Source of the DNA: Deroplatys truncata
Taxonomy: Eukaryota; Arthropoda; Insecta; Mantodea; Mantidae
DNA length: 64,000 nucleotides
Reading direction: 5' to 3'
NCBI GenBank assembly: GCA_030765065.1
Contig: CM060983.1
Coordinates: forward strand, 53,194,067 to 53,258,066
In this document: piece after piece, positions 41,931 to 53,781 of the stretch
How the letters are laid out: each line of letters starts with the position of its first letter
Position numbering within the stretch: the first letter of the stretch is position 1
The notes under the pieces: model-generated
The model's database searches: none
What the model was told of the DNA's origin: nothing
Seen by the model: only the letters and a program-made list of their open reading frames with translations
Program-made: the position numbers and the translations under genes

Positions 41931-42761
41931 AGTATTATGCACTTGTTACCACAGTGCTATCATCAGGATAGAGGTTGTTTTCAATTTTAACACATGCTAA
42001 AATGTATCATGTTAAGGTAATTAGAAACATTCAGAAATAAAGGATTAATGAAATAGAACCAGGTAGAGGAGTGAAATTTCATCACACTTATGAGAAGCTT
42101 AGTTGCAAGTTTAATAGGATGGATAGTGTTATATATATTAAATTAGTAACTGGACATGCATTTATCTGTATTTCTTCCTTCCTTCTCAAATGAATAATTG
42201 CACAAATACATTCCTATACTAGAATAAAATGTCCTTATTACCGGTTACTTTTTGTATTGATTTGCTGGGTTCTCTAGACTGTACAGGAAGTGCTTTTCAA
42301 AACACTTAATATTGTCACATTTTTCTGCTAAGCAGAACAATTACAATGTAACCCAATCTCATACTTGAAACCGGTTACTGACTTCGTGGTTAGTAAAGAG
42401 GGAGCAAGCAGTGAAGAGATTTTCAGAGCATGCAGTATTTCAGGACCTTTTTATAAGATACAATGAGAAATTCTCAAAATATATACATATTTTATATAAT
42501 AGTTACAAATTAGTAAATTTTGAAGATTTTGAAATCATAAATCATTAAAATAAAGTGTATTAATTTGCCAACTTCATCCAGGTGGTTGGTATCGCATTGT
42601 AATCAAAATTTTTACAAAAGATTTTTAAGAAAGTCAAACAGTTGATTCAGACTTGAAAATCCAATGCCACAGATACCTATTGAACGGAGGCTATCTCTGC
42701 CAGAGATCCGCAATTCGAGTGCCAGTGGTAAAACTTGTGGCAGTAATTTTTATCACAATAA
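41931..42761. other. Unassigned sequence
   Basis: AT-rich; no gene or element recognised. Confidence 0.35.
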
Positions 42762-43477
42762 TGTAAATGCCAGAGTGATTGTAGTGTAAATAAGCATTAT
42801 TGTATGACATTGATTTGAGATGTTTGTTAATTATAAGCATTGTTAGGAAATAAGTTTACACGGCCTCACTGAAACTGACAATAGGAGCGGGTAACAATGA
42901 GCGAGGGGGGAGTTGTTTATCAATTAGAAGAGACAAACAAATGACGTCAGATTGGCGCGCTTTTCTTAGAAATGGCGGGAATATTTTCCCTAGAGCATAT
43001 GTTTTAGTAATTTTGATTGGATATAAAAATAGACGCTAATGTTGGCGCGTTTTATTAACCAATAGCAGCTCGGTTATAATCTTTAGGCATATCGAGGTGT
43101 GGGAGTATAAAAAAGCTAAAGCCAGAAGCAAGTATCGCCCAGTTCAACAAAATCATCCACCCGTTACACGTCGCCGAGTCCAACAGAATCATTCAGAAGT
43201 TAAACGTCGCTTAGTTCATCAGAATCGTTCGCGAGTTACACGTCGCAATTCTACAGAATCTCTCGCGTCTTAAAGTTTGTTATAAATGTGAAACACGCGA
43301 ATTAATAATGTGCAGTAAATAAGTGATTATAGTGATATTAGAAAATATAACAGTTTCAGTCTGGCGTGTATCAAGAGTCAATATGTGAACTTAATTAGTT
43401 GTGACGGTAATAACAGCGTAAAAACAAATTCTTTTATCAGTGTTATCTGTGAGTAACAAATCCTTTCCGTTTACACA
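42762..43477 (+). repeat. LTR-like sequence, copy 1
   Basis: It begins TGTAAATGCCAGAG and ends CGTTTACACA (TG..CA). A TATA box (TATAAAAAA at 43106) is followed by four loosely repeated units of about 38 bp containing TACACGTCGC and CAGAATC. An inverted homologue of similar length is at 57374-58098. No target duplication could be assigned because neither copy has a partner LTR in the window. Confidence 0.7.
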
Positions 43478-44120
43478 CCCTGTTCAAGAGATTTGTTTGA
43501 CCGAGAAATAATAGCTAGCCGGAGGACAATGAACCCAACATTCAAAGGAGTAAAACAATAACAGGCGCTCAGAAATAAGATAACACGAAGTGACCGCGAC
43601 AAATTGGCTTCCATACATTGTGCATATAAACATGAAGCATCTTCCAACCAACTACCTAAAAATATAATCCACTTCAAATTGGCTCCCATACGTGGGGGAG
43701 ATAAAAAAACGAAGCATCTTCCAACTTCCAACAAATATCATACTTCAAATTGGATTTCTAATTCGGGTTCAAGTTTGTGACTTGGTGCTTACACATGGCT
43801 TGAGTGGAAGAACAAACATTAAAACACAAAACATAAGCGTTTTGATAATTTTTACAAGTTGGTGAGGTTTAAAGTTGAGTCGGATTTGAAAATTAATGCA
43901 GTGGTCGGAACTCATGAATATCAAGCTGATGATATTTCCCTAAGCATCACTGAAACACAATTACATCTATTACAGTTTACAAGTTTTTCAAGGAATGGTG
44001 GTCAAGCAGAGGCAGTTTCCCGAGAATCTTAAACTTGCACCCTTGAAAGATACAAGATCTAAGAATTTGGCGTGTACAACTTTTCACTTTCAAGGCAGTA
44101 AATCGTAAAGAGAGAGGTGA
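43478..44120 (+). other. Presumed internal 5' region of the LTR-like element
   Basis: The first 130 bp (AGCTAGCCGGAGGACAATGA, AAATAAGATAACACGA) are shared with the internal side of copy 2. Beyond that is a pair of near-identical segments with GAAGCATCTTCCAAC. A broken frame reads GTHEYQADDISLSITETQLH, of unknown family. Confidence 0.45.
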
Positions 44121-44663
44121 AGCTATTCTTTAAAATGGTTTTTTTTTTTTTTTTTAATTTTGAGAGCTTCCAAGAATACTTCTATTGAAATTGTGTGATC
44201 CAATTCTTTACTGGGTTCACAACTGAGTCTGACTTCCAGGAAATATATCATTAGAACAATCAGAAATTTATATCATTAATTCATTATTGTGCACTGACTG
44301 TCTGTTCCTTTAAGTCTATTTGATAGAATTGATACTCATAAATTGTCTAAATTATAAAAGAAGTTTCACACTTAGAGTAGTACTTAATTGTCTTCATAAA
44401 AGTAATTCATATAGCTGGCTCAGCTTTTTTAAAAAGTTCCATTTTTAGCCTGAGGAATTTTAATGCACTACATAGGTAAGGGGCAGAAGTAGTAAAAACT
44501 GAAGCATTGTTAAAAAAAATAAAGAGAACATATGTACATGAACAGTATAAAAATGAGGTTGAAACAAAATAAACATATCAAAGCACAAAGTAGATGATGA
44601 CAACACTCAATCCATTTAATCTTCTGAAGCTAAATATAATATTGATTTAGAGAAACCAATTTT
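44121..44663. other. AT-rich sequence, nothing recognised
   Basis: Contains a T-run at about 44141-44155; no gene seen. Confidence 0.35.
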
Positions 44664-45570
44664 AAAAAAATCTGATGTGTTACACTCACATGACTTTCTC
44701 TACTCTTGTACAAACTATTTATACAAACGCTTATTCTCCATATGCTTCATGTTAATCGAGATAAACATTTGCAGACTCTATCTTATTGCTAATTTTCTTG
44801 TAGATGTAAGAGGAATATATATTTACAAGGGCAATATACAAATACAGTAGCCTTTAAGCACATACATATCTCTTAATAACTGGTTGCTAGGTGCAGCACC
44901 ATTCGCTTTGCCACAGATTAATATTCTTTGCATATCGAAGACAAAAAAATGAATATCGAATTCCCATTTGAGAAAAGTATTGAAAAATTTAAGGGAATAA
45001 CAAGTAATATCTCGAAAATGGTTCACTCAACAAAAAAAATGTATATGACATAAATTGTGTATTTTAACGCGATCTACATTTTTTGTGTAGTAAAATTTTG
45101 TCTATCTCTTATGGTTTACCAGTTATGCAAAGGTCGTTCACAATAAAGAATACTTTTGGAGACATTCCCAGGAAATTCAATATATACATTTTATTTGTCA
45201 TAAAAATGTCTTAAACATATGATATTTTAATCAAAATCGTTAGAGCCAATTTTGAGAAAATTAAAATTTTCGAAAAATCTTCCATGTAAAGGGTACTCTG
45301 GAGTGGGGGGATTTTCTTGAAAACCTTCGTGTCGCATCCTTGGAAGATACTGAACCTAAATACCAAGTTTGGTGTTTATCCGACTATTCGTTTCTGAGTT
45401 ATGCTGTTCACAGACAGACACACAGACACACACACGGACATGTTTCCAAAAATGCCTTTTTTGGATTCAGGGGATCTCAAAACATATATTTCCGGTGAAA
45501 TCTCGGTATCGAATTTTTGGGTGGAATGCAATACTTCCCCTACTTACTATACGTAGTAGAGAAAGTAAAA
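44664..45570 (+). repeat. Dispersed modular repeat, near-complete copy
   Basis: Module a (long variant with GCTGGTTGCTAGGTGCAGCA) plus module b with a short GACACACA stretch, A-tracts at both ends. It abuts the 3' end of the Harbinger pseudogene. Confidence 0.9.
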
Positions 45571-45589
45571 AAGCATAGAGGAAGGAAAC

Positions 45590-46260
45590 ATAAGAGTTTA
45601 TGCATGGTACAATACTTATTTCTGCTATCTGGTTTCTTCTAACTTCACAATTTCTTCGGTTTGCTGGTGGCATCCCATGATTTTGATCAGCATACACCTT
45701 CACTTCTTCATTGAAAGCTGGTAGTTCTGGATCCGGGTCTTGCAAGTATTTTGCAACATTATGCAGTACAGCACAGCAAGTAATTAGTTTTGGTATGTTA
45801 TTAGCACAAACGGACAGTATTCTGGAAACCGTTATTTTAGTTGCCCAAAGCACTCAATAGCTCAATGACGGCCCTCTCTTTAGTGATGCAGGGCACATAA
45901 GCCATAGGGTAATGCCATAACCATTGCCTGCTAGAAGCAATGCATTCCCACCATTAATACTGGTGAAGCATTCTTTTGCATTGCAAGTAGCTTGTACATG
46001 CTTGCATAGTCTTTTCTGTTCACAACTCCAAAATCTTTTGGCTTTTTAATTTGAATATGTGTACAGTCTAGAGCTCCCACTGCTGCTGGAAAATCCTACT
46101 TCTCTAGCCACTGACGTTTTGCAGCATCAAAGTCTAACTCAGTTTGGAGAAACTTGATCCAAACTGGTGCTTTCTCAATTATGGCATCCATAACCTCAAC
46201 AACAGTTAGCATTGTAAAAGAAGATAATCCGTATCTTATCGGGTACTGTATATGATGCAA
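45590..46260 (-). pseudogene. PIF/Harbinger (HARBI1-like) transposase, degenerate
   Basis: From the upper end the minus strand reads KAPVWIKFLQTELDFDAAKR, then DFPAAVGALDCTHIQIKKPK with the first catalytic aspartate. A frame change follows near NRKDYAS. The C-terminal end reads IPKLITCCAVLHNVAKYLQD and a tail with NRRNCEVRRNQIAEI. The middle catalytic segment is deleted and several stops occur. These transposases normally need a Myb-like partner; possible partner remnants are at 16330-16500 and 40180-40490. Confidence 0.85.
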
Positions 46261-47029
46261 ATTGTAAACCACTGTTCATCATGGAAGGGTATTCACAGTT
46301 ACAAATTTATATGTACCAGTGTTTAACTTAGGTTAAACGCAATATAAATGTAATGCATTTCAGATCTGAGATGCATCATTAGCCAATTTAAAAATTCTCT
46401 GTAATACATTATGTAGCTTTATGTTAACTATGTTATTTTAATAATATGTAATTAGTACTATATCTATCCACAATGTGTGCATATTTGATGTTCACGACTG
46501 TATAAATGCATTGAAATACATTGAAATGAAATTAAACCTAAGAGTTTTATTTCTGCCTTAAATACGTATGTCACCAAAATGTTTGCTAGGGATAAACGTA
46601 TATTCCTTGAATATGATTATTAGACTCGGCCTAGCAGTGGCTGAAAGACTGGCAACCATAGGCTGCATGTGCCATTTACCTCAGCCACCGCTCAAGTCCA
46701 GTGCTTCACAAGAAGTTATGACGAGCTTTCGGATTGCGGTACATTAAACTCATAGTGAATGTGTTTCAATTTTCAAAAGTAAGTAGCTTTACTTCACAAG
46801 TAATACTTGAAATATTAGTTGAAAGTTTATTCCCTATGCAGTAAGAAACAAACTAAATCTTCTAGTGTATCAATTTTATAATTTTTTAAAAGCCCCCCAC
46901 CCCCACAGAACATGAAGCAGAAGATAAAACATGACAACATTCTGCAGATAAAGCTTCTTACTACTAAAAAGGAAAAATAATCTGCAGTTTATGAAGTAAG
47001 GATAAGTGCTTCTAATACTTAAGTGGAAA
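46261..47029. other. AT-rich sequence, nothing recognised
   Basis: No gene seen. A GC-richer patch at 46620-46720 may be an old repeat. Confidence 0.35.
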
Positions 47030-47600
47030 CCGATCGAGATGGCTCCTGGTAATGTGGGGCTCGCAATCGAGAGGTTCGGATTCGATTCCCCGCGACTGCC
47101 CATTATGACATTGAGTTTTTCGTGGTTTCCTCGGGTCGGTAGGCCAATCCTCTTCTACTACGACTTTCCTGTCCTGCATTGCCTGTACCCATAATTTCCC
47201 TCATCATCAAATCATCATCATCATCTGTTTCAGGGTTCAAGGACCAGGCGACAGCGTTCTGCATGTTGCAGCTGGGCGGTAGATAATCGCCTTCTTTTCT
47301 TCTAGAAGGTGGTGGGTGGGTGGATGCGCTTTGTAGAGGTTTCTTCCTGGCGTCAGTCGGATTGCTCAGCTAGGCCAGGGGTCCTTCGGAGAGTCAGGGG
47401 CTTGTGGGTGGTCTTGGGCGGCGTCGGATGCGTTCGAACTGGAAACATTAGGGACCCTGTTCATGCTTGCTTACGTCGTCACCCGGATCTGAGTCTCTCC
47501 CCTCATTCCTCCCTCCCAAGAGGTCACGGTAGAAGCATAAAGGGCCCATTGGCCAACGTGCGGTGCTCTGCCCCGGTTGCGGGGGGCCCCTTCATAATAT
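47030..47600 (+). repeat. tRNA-derived SINE with long GC-rich body
   Basis: The head has an A-box-like ATGGCTCCTGGTAATGTGG and a B-box GGTTCGGATTCGATTCC. Then come TTTTTCGTGGTTTCCTCGGG, a CATCATCAAATCATCATC stretch, and a GC-rich body to about 47600. This body opens a meaningless 114-codon frame. The joined body may be a separate repeat. Confidence 0.6.
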
Positions 47601-48513
47601 GTATCTTTAACTTTTACTTCAGTGAAAATTTCCGCTGTCTGAAATTATGCTGAGATTGTAGCAGGAAAACAAATAGGCCTATTCAAACGGGCTATGTTTA
47701 CCAATAGTGAAATAAATAACAATAAATTACATCTTAACCAGCGTTTACTACTGCATAAGAGTTTCCTTAAAATAAACTTGGGGCATTTCATCACTACGAA
47801 GTAAAATGTCCAATTACTCGTTGCTTTTGCTTTGCGATACTGGTATATTAAAGGTTTTTAAAACAAGAAGTTACCCCCCTCCCCTGTTAGGGAATCCTGG
47901 ATCCGCCTCTGATAGCGCCGACATTAAAATTCTTTTTTAAAATCCCGTTATGAAATGACCCCCACCCAAAACTCCCGAAGAAAAACTCTGCGATTCCAAT
48001 CCAATGTCTAGCACCTTTCTGTTGTGGTGATTAAACAAGTCCATAGTTCGTAAACACTGCGCCGCAATCAAAAGACAAAAGAATGTCGAACTTTGTTCGT
48101 TGCCTGCGGAGGAATGGTCTTCACTTGGCCTTGATCATCTGAGTAATGAAAAACCAGGAAGCCGTGACGTGCTGGTATCACGTGACGGCGGAATACACCG
48201 TACTCACGTTGAGAAAGTCGTATCCATTTCGGGAACCAGTGTCGGTCTGATTTCTGCTGGGAAAAGTCAGCAATAGGTGCACCAACAGGTAAAAGCTATT
48301 TAGCTGTTTTCATATCTCTGTATCTGAGCGGTATACTATCGTAACCAACATTTTCTTAATTTTACAGGAGATGCGATAAATACTTTTCGTGCACGATTTT
48401 AATTTACTATTTATGTAAATCATTGCTGAATGGTATTAAATTTGGTATAAATGAGTTATTTTCGTGTATAATAAAATTCTAATATAAAAAGTTCTATTAA
48501 ATTATTTTTTTTT
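47601..48513. other. Unassigned, with a CG-rich block at 48040-48292
   Basis: The block has many CG dinucleotides (TGACGTGCTGGTATCACGTG, CACGTTGAGAAAGTCG) and ends CCAACAG followed by GTAAAAG, a possible splice donor. It could be a promoter with a non-coding first exon on the plus strand, but no ORF supports it. Confidence 0.3.
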
Positions 48514-49455
48514 AAAAAAATCTAATGTGTTACACTCACATGACTTTCTCTACTCTTGTATAAACTATTTTTCTACATCTATTTCATATTAAGCGAGATA
48601 AACATTTGCAGAAACGATCTTTTGACATGGAGAATTACATTTTACACATAGCGAACAGTTCTAAAAATATTTGAACTATCGCTTAAGGCCTACTATGTTT
48701 CCCTTGTTTTATATTTGCAAGGGCAATATAGAAATACAGTACCCTTTAAGCATAGACATATATCTTAATAGCTGGTTGCTAGGTGCAGCACCATTCTATT
48801 CGCCACAGATTAATACTCTTTGCATATCCAAGACAAAAAAATGAATAACGAATTCGCATTTGAGAAAATAAGTATTGAAAAATTCAAGGGAATAACAAGC
48901 AATATCTCGAAAATGGTTCACTCAAGAAAAAAAATGTATATGACATAAATTGTGTATTTTAACGTGATCTACATTTGTTGTGTAGTAAAAGTTTGTCTAT
49001 CTCTTATGGTTTACCCGTTATGCAAAAGTCGTTCACAATGAAGAATACTTTTGGAGACATTCCCAGAAAATTCAAGATATACATTTTATTTGTCATGAAA
49101 ATATCTTAAACATATGATATTTTAATCAAAATCATTAGAGCCATTTTTTAGAAAATTAAAATTTTCGAAAAATGTTCCATGTAAAGGGTAGTCTGGGGTG
49201 GGGGGGATTTTCTTGAAAACCTTCGTGTCGCATCTCTGGAAGACACTGAACCTAAATACCAAGTTTAGTGTTTATCCGACTGTTCGTTTCTGAGTTATGC
49301 TGTTCACAGACACACACACGGACATGTTTCCAAAAATGTTTTTTTTTTTGGATTCAGGGGGTCTCAAAACATATATTTTCGGTGAAATCTCGGTATCGAA
49401 TTTTTGGGTGGAATACAATACTTCGCTTACTTACTATACGTAGTAGAGAAAGTAA
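48514..49455 (+). repeat. Dispersed modular repeat, near-complete copy
   Basis: Module a (long variant) and module b. The CA stretch is reduced to GACACACACACGG. A-tracts flank it. Confidence 0.9.
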
Positions 49456-50109
49456 AAAAGTCAGTTACGACCTTGACGGCAAACATTTATGTTTTATCAG
49501 TGTTTATTTCTTCTGTAATTCTATATAGTTTTACACTAAACATATATTTTATTGCTTTATATTTAAGTAATCATGAATCCTACCTCTAGGTAAGGTTTTC
49601 AAGCCTTGAGCCCGGCAAGGAAGCTGCATTAATTCACCAAAACAGTTTGTGCTGATATAACAGTAAATTCTAATTTTCCTAATTGGTTTCCAGCATAATT
49701 TTTTTGTAATACATGAATCTTAAACAAACTTGGTATGCATATTTTAGAATATTTATCTACAAAACTATTTCCATAATTGTAGTTAGTAAACTGAGGAGAG
49801 TAAGTGTTTTCCATTAAGAATTTGTGAAAAAAGGCATTTTATGGAAACATACATTCATTTAAAATACTAATATGTATTAGGTATATGATATTAGTTTAAG
49901 TTGTTCTAGATTTATTTTATATTTTCCAAAAAAAGAAAACACCTTTATGTTTATTGACAAACACGCTATTTTGGAAATAGTGGCTCACAGTAAAGTGAAA
50001 GGTAGCCATTTTTAATATTAAATTAAGTTAATTAAAGATTCATTAAATAGCTTCAATTTTTGTTTCCATATAGATTACACCCTAGCCTCAAAGTGTATAA
50101 AATTTGTTA
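49456..50109. other. AT-rich sequence, nothing recognised
   Basis: No gene or element seen. Confidence 0.35.
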
Positions 50110-50311
50110 AGTAGGGGAAGTGTTGTATTCCACCCAAAAATTCGATACCGAGATTTCACCGGAAATACATGTTTTGAGGCCCGCTGAATCCAAAATAAGC
50201 ATGTTTAGAAACATGTCCGTGTGTGTCTGTGTGACTGTGAACAGCATAACTCAGAAACGAACAGTCGGATAAACACCAAACTTGGTATTTAGGTTCAGTA
50301 TCTTCCAGAGA
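50110..50311 (-). repeat. Dispersed modular repeat, terminal fragment of module b
   Basis: Covers only GTAGGGGAAG through the TTCCACCCAAAAATTCG block, the GTGTGTCTGTG stretch, and GTTCAGTATCTTCCAGAG. The outer ACTTTCTCTACTACGTATA end is missing. Confidence 0.85.
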
Positions 50312-50479
50312 TTATATGCATTTAATTACAATTTTTTACTATAATTTTTTTATTTAATTATGTATATCTTCCGGTCAATAATTACGGCATCAGGTGGATG
50401 CAATTTTATTTTTTAATATTGTGTCATGGTAAATATGTATGCAGAATTTATATTGAAGACATTTGTATGTATTGAGTTT

Positions 50480-50550
50480 GATTATACGCTCAGGCGGTAG
50501 TATCTGTGGCTCACATTCGAGCGATCGCGGGTTCATATTTATTATTTTAT
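50480..50550 (+). repeat. Possible SINE head
   Basis: CTCAGGCGGTAGTATCTGTGG resembles an A-box region, with a B-box-like CGATCGCGGGTTCATA. The body is lost. Confidence 0.4.
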
Positions 50551-50564
50551 TATTCGTGGGTATA

Positions 50565-51368
50565 CAAATGATTCTTACGAAAGTTTATTTTCCTATCTTC
50601 TTCATTTTAATCGAGATAAAACTTTCCTGAAATAGCTGTATTACACATTTCGTAATAAATACAAAGGGAATAGTGATTTAAGAACTAGAAACTACGTACT
50701 GACCTTAAAATTCGATGCTCTTTGCGTGCAATCGCGAGGAACAACCGAATATCTAAAGGACTTGAAAAGAATGACAAAGTATTGAACAATTCGATCAATT
50801 AATAACAAATATCTCAGAAATGTTTGATGCCACAAAAGGTTATTTGAAATAAATTGTGTGAATTAAAGAGATCTACATTTTTGTAGAGTACGTTTTCGTC
50901 ATCAATTAACATTTACCAGTTATACAAGATTATTCAAAATTCCATCCGAATGGAGAGGACTTCACAGGCTATTCCCAGAAAATTGAAGATATACATTTTA
51001 TTTGTAATATAAATATCTTTAATATATACTGTTTTAATCAAAATCGTTAGGAACATTGTTTAGAAAATCAAAATTTTCAAAAAATCTTCCATGTAAAGGC
51101 TAGTTTGGGCAGGGGGATTCCGTTGAAAATCTTCGTGTCGCATCTTTAGAAGGTACTGAACCCAAATACCAAGTTTGGTATCCTACTTTACGTTTTTGAG
51201 TTATGCTGCTCACACACACAGACACACATGGGCCTTTCTCTAAAATGCTTTTTTATTTTTTAATTTAGGAGACCTCAAAGCATGTATTTCCGGAGAAATC
51301 TCGGTATCGAATTTTTGGGTGGAATACAATACTTCCCCACCTACTATGTACGTAGAGAGGAAGTAAAA
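50565..51368 (+). repeat. Old dispersed modular repeat copy
   Basis: A diverged but full-length-order copy with TTTTAATCGAGATAAA, AATAACAAATATCTCAG and GAGATCTACATTTTTG. It continues with CACACACACAGACACACA, GAATTTTTGGGTGGAATAC and AGGAAGTAAAAAC. Confidence 0.75.
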
Positions 51369-51506
51369 ACATACTAGGGTGTAAGTAACTGTTGCAAGTC
51401 AACAGTTAAGTAAGTGTATGAGTATTGATGCATAACCGTAGAACAAGATACCCTTGGTCCACTGGTTTTGATTGACAGGTTCCTCTACTTCGTCGTGATT
51501 CTTTCT

Positions 51507-51695
51507 TCAGTTCTCAAGATTAACGAAAGACATGCCCTCTCCTGCTTTCTTTTCTCTCTCCCATCTTGCATTCGCGAATTCATTATATACTGTTAAAAAC
51601 AACACATCTGCGTCGCTTATAAAAACTGTTTTGTCTCCAGCGCTCTCCATATAGTCAATGACTTTCGGGAGAACGTCCCACCAAGCTAAACCCAT
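51507..51695 (-). other. Unidentified ORF, 62 codons
   Basis: The frame reads MGLAWWDVLPKVIDYMESAG, DKTVFISDADVLFLTVYNEF and ANARWEREKKAGEGMSFVNL, with well-mixed protein-like composition. I cannot assign a family. It begins only 6 bp from a TTAA that borders a TIR-like sequence, so it may be a truncated coding exon cut by an insertion, or part of another transposon. No splice signals were settled. Confidence 0.35.
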
Positions 51696-51849
51696 TATTA
51701 AGGCGAGTTTTCCTAGCGGCGCTCTTATTATGTCGCGCGTAGTTTAAAACGCCGACCTTAAACGCATCACGTAATGCGCTGCGTATTGTGTTTTCCTACA
51801 AACGGATAAAACGTGGCGTGTCGCAGTAACTCTCCAGTTGGGAACATAT

Positions 51850-52553
51850 TAAAAAATCTGATGTGTTACACTCACATGACGTTCTCTACTCTTGTACAAA
51901 CTATTTTTACAAACGCTTATTCTCCATATGCTTCATGTTATTCGAGATATCGAGATGTTAATCTTATTGCTAATTTTCTTGTAGATGCAAGGGGAATTGG
52001 TAGGCTTTAAGCTATAGTCAAATATTTTAAGAGCTGGTTGCTATGTGGAGTATTCCATTCTCTTTGCATTACCAGGACAAAAAAAAATGAATAACGAATT
52101 TCCATTTGAGAAAAAGTATAAGTATCGGAAAATTTAAGGGAATAACAAGCAATATCTGGAAAATGGTTCACTCAACAAAATAATGTATATGGCATAAATT
52201 GTGTATTTTAACACGATCTATATTTTTTGTGTAGTAAAATTTTGTCTATCTCTTATGGTTTATCAGTTATGCAAAAGTCGTTCACAATGAAGAATACTTT
52301 TGGAGACATTCCCAGAAAATTCGAGATAAACATTTCATTTGTCATGAAAATATGTTAAACATATGATATTTTAATGAAAATTGTTAGAGCCATTTTTGAG
52401 AAAATTAAAATTTTCGAAAAATGTTCCATGTAAAGGGTAATCTGGGGTGGGGAGATTTTCTTGGAAACCTTCGTGTCGCATCTGTAGAAGATACTGAACC
52501 TAAATACCAAGTTTGGTGTTTATCCGACTGTTCGTTTCTGAGTTATGCTGTTC

Positions 52554-52594
<41 letters not shown>

Positions 52595-52719
52595 CATGTT
52601 TCCAAAAATGCTTTTTTTATTCAGGGGACCTCAAAACATATATTTCCGGTGAAATCTCGGTATAGAATTTTTGGGTGGAATGCAATACTTCCCTTACTAT
52701 ACGTAGTAGAGAAAGTAAA
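51850..52719 (+). repeat. Dispersed modular repeat, near-complete copy
   Basis: Module a (short variant) and module b with an uninterrupted CA run at 52555-52592. A-tract at the left. It directly precedes the Harbinger fragment. Confidence 0.9.
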
Positions 52720-52720
52720 G

Positions 52721-53095
52721 ATGAATTGTGTGTTAAAGCAGAAAAAAAACTGTGCTTATTGTGGCTGTTAGAAGACTGTGAAGATATAGAAGACGAAATT
52801 GATTATGTAGTTGCTCATTATTGCTTAGTAAGTCTGTTACTGAAGTGTTTTCTTACAGAGAAAACGAGGAGTTTTTAAAATACTTGAGAAACACCTATTA
52901 GAAGACGATGTGAAATTTAAAGCATACTTCAGATTCACCCGAGAACAATTTAGTTTCCTGGTTAACCTAATGCAAGATGATTTGTGTATAAAACCATACA
53001 ATCGAATGAAAATGCCCATTTCACCAGCAGAAAAACTTGCCCTAACTCTTATATATATATATATTAGGAAGGAAAGTTGCAATTTCTTAGTTAAT
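52721..53095 (+). pseudogene. PIF/Harbinger transposase N-terminal fragment
   Basis: The frame DELCVKAEKKLCLLWLLEDC and EDIEDEIDYVVAHYCL is followed by a 31-base interruption that looks like GTAAGT...TTACAG. Then come RKRGVFKILEKHLLEDDVKF, KAYFRFTREQFSFLVNLMQD and MPISPAEKLALTL. This is the region before the DDE core in HARBI1-like proteins. A TA microsatellite breaks it at about 53050 and the catalytic core is absent. The 31-base gap is shorter than normal introns, so it may be an insertion mutation. Confidence 0.78.
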
Positions 53096-53781
53096 TAAGA
53101 ATTTAATGAACAAGTGCTTTGTCTATTTCTTATACTGGTACACAAAAAGTACTGAAATTGCACAAATTATCATAGCTGTCTTCATTGTTGGTCGTGGTGC
53201 CAGATGAGTAAGATGAGCGTTCACCAGTGCTGCAGTGGTGAATCCTTCTTTAAAGTGTTTTTGAAGTCTACATCCGACATATTCCACAAAATGGAATGTT
53301 CGCAACCAATTCAATTAGCTGTTCGTCTTATACAGCTGAAAATCGAACAGTAGGAGGTGTCATTTTGTAAGATGCACGATGTGTATCAAGTATAACTTCA
53401 CACACAAGGCCTCTATCACGCAGCGCACAACGCACTAGACCCCTCTCGCGCCAGGCGCATTATGCTGGCGCAAAACGAACTACGACGACGTATTGGCGGG
53501 CTGAGAGAACCCGAAGGTGTGTTAGGCGTGTACCTGCCCTAATTAGGCATAACTACGTAGTGACGGGATATGGAGGTTACAGGATGGCGGTTGTCATTGG
53601 TGTAGGGGAGAGAAAGGAGGTAACAAAGTTTGTTCCTCAGCGGTAGCCGGTCATGGTGCAACGGCCCTTGTGCACCGCTGGTGTTAGTAATTTATTAATT
53701 TAAAAATGTAGGGATAGTAATTTTGAAGTTCAAGCTACTCTTGAAGGGATTGCCTTAGCTGCTGTTGGAGGTGCTCCGTTG
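53096..53781. other. Harbinger-like subterminal sequence and LINE 3' tail
   Basis: The segment 53400-53540 is rich in GCGC/ACGC motifs like the subterminal parts at 51710-51830. The segment 53560-53781 probably includes the 3' UTR of the LINE at 53782-55005. A 63-codon minus frame at 53123-53314 is not recognised. Confidence 0.4.

Noticed and set aside
47309-47653. 114-codon ORF
   Set aside because: Lies within a SINE-like GC-rich body; composition is not protein-like.
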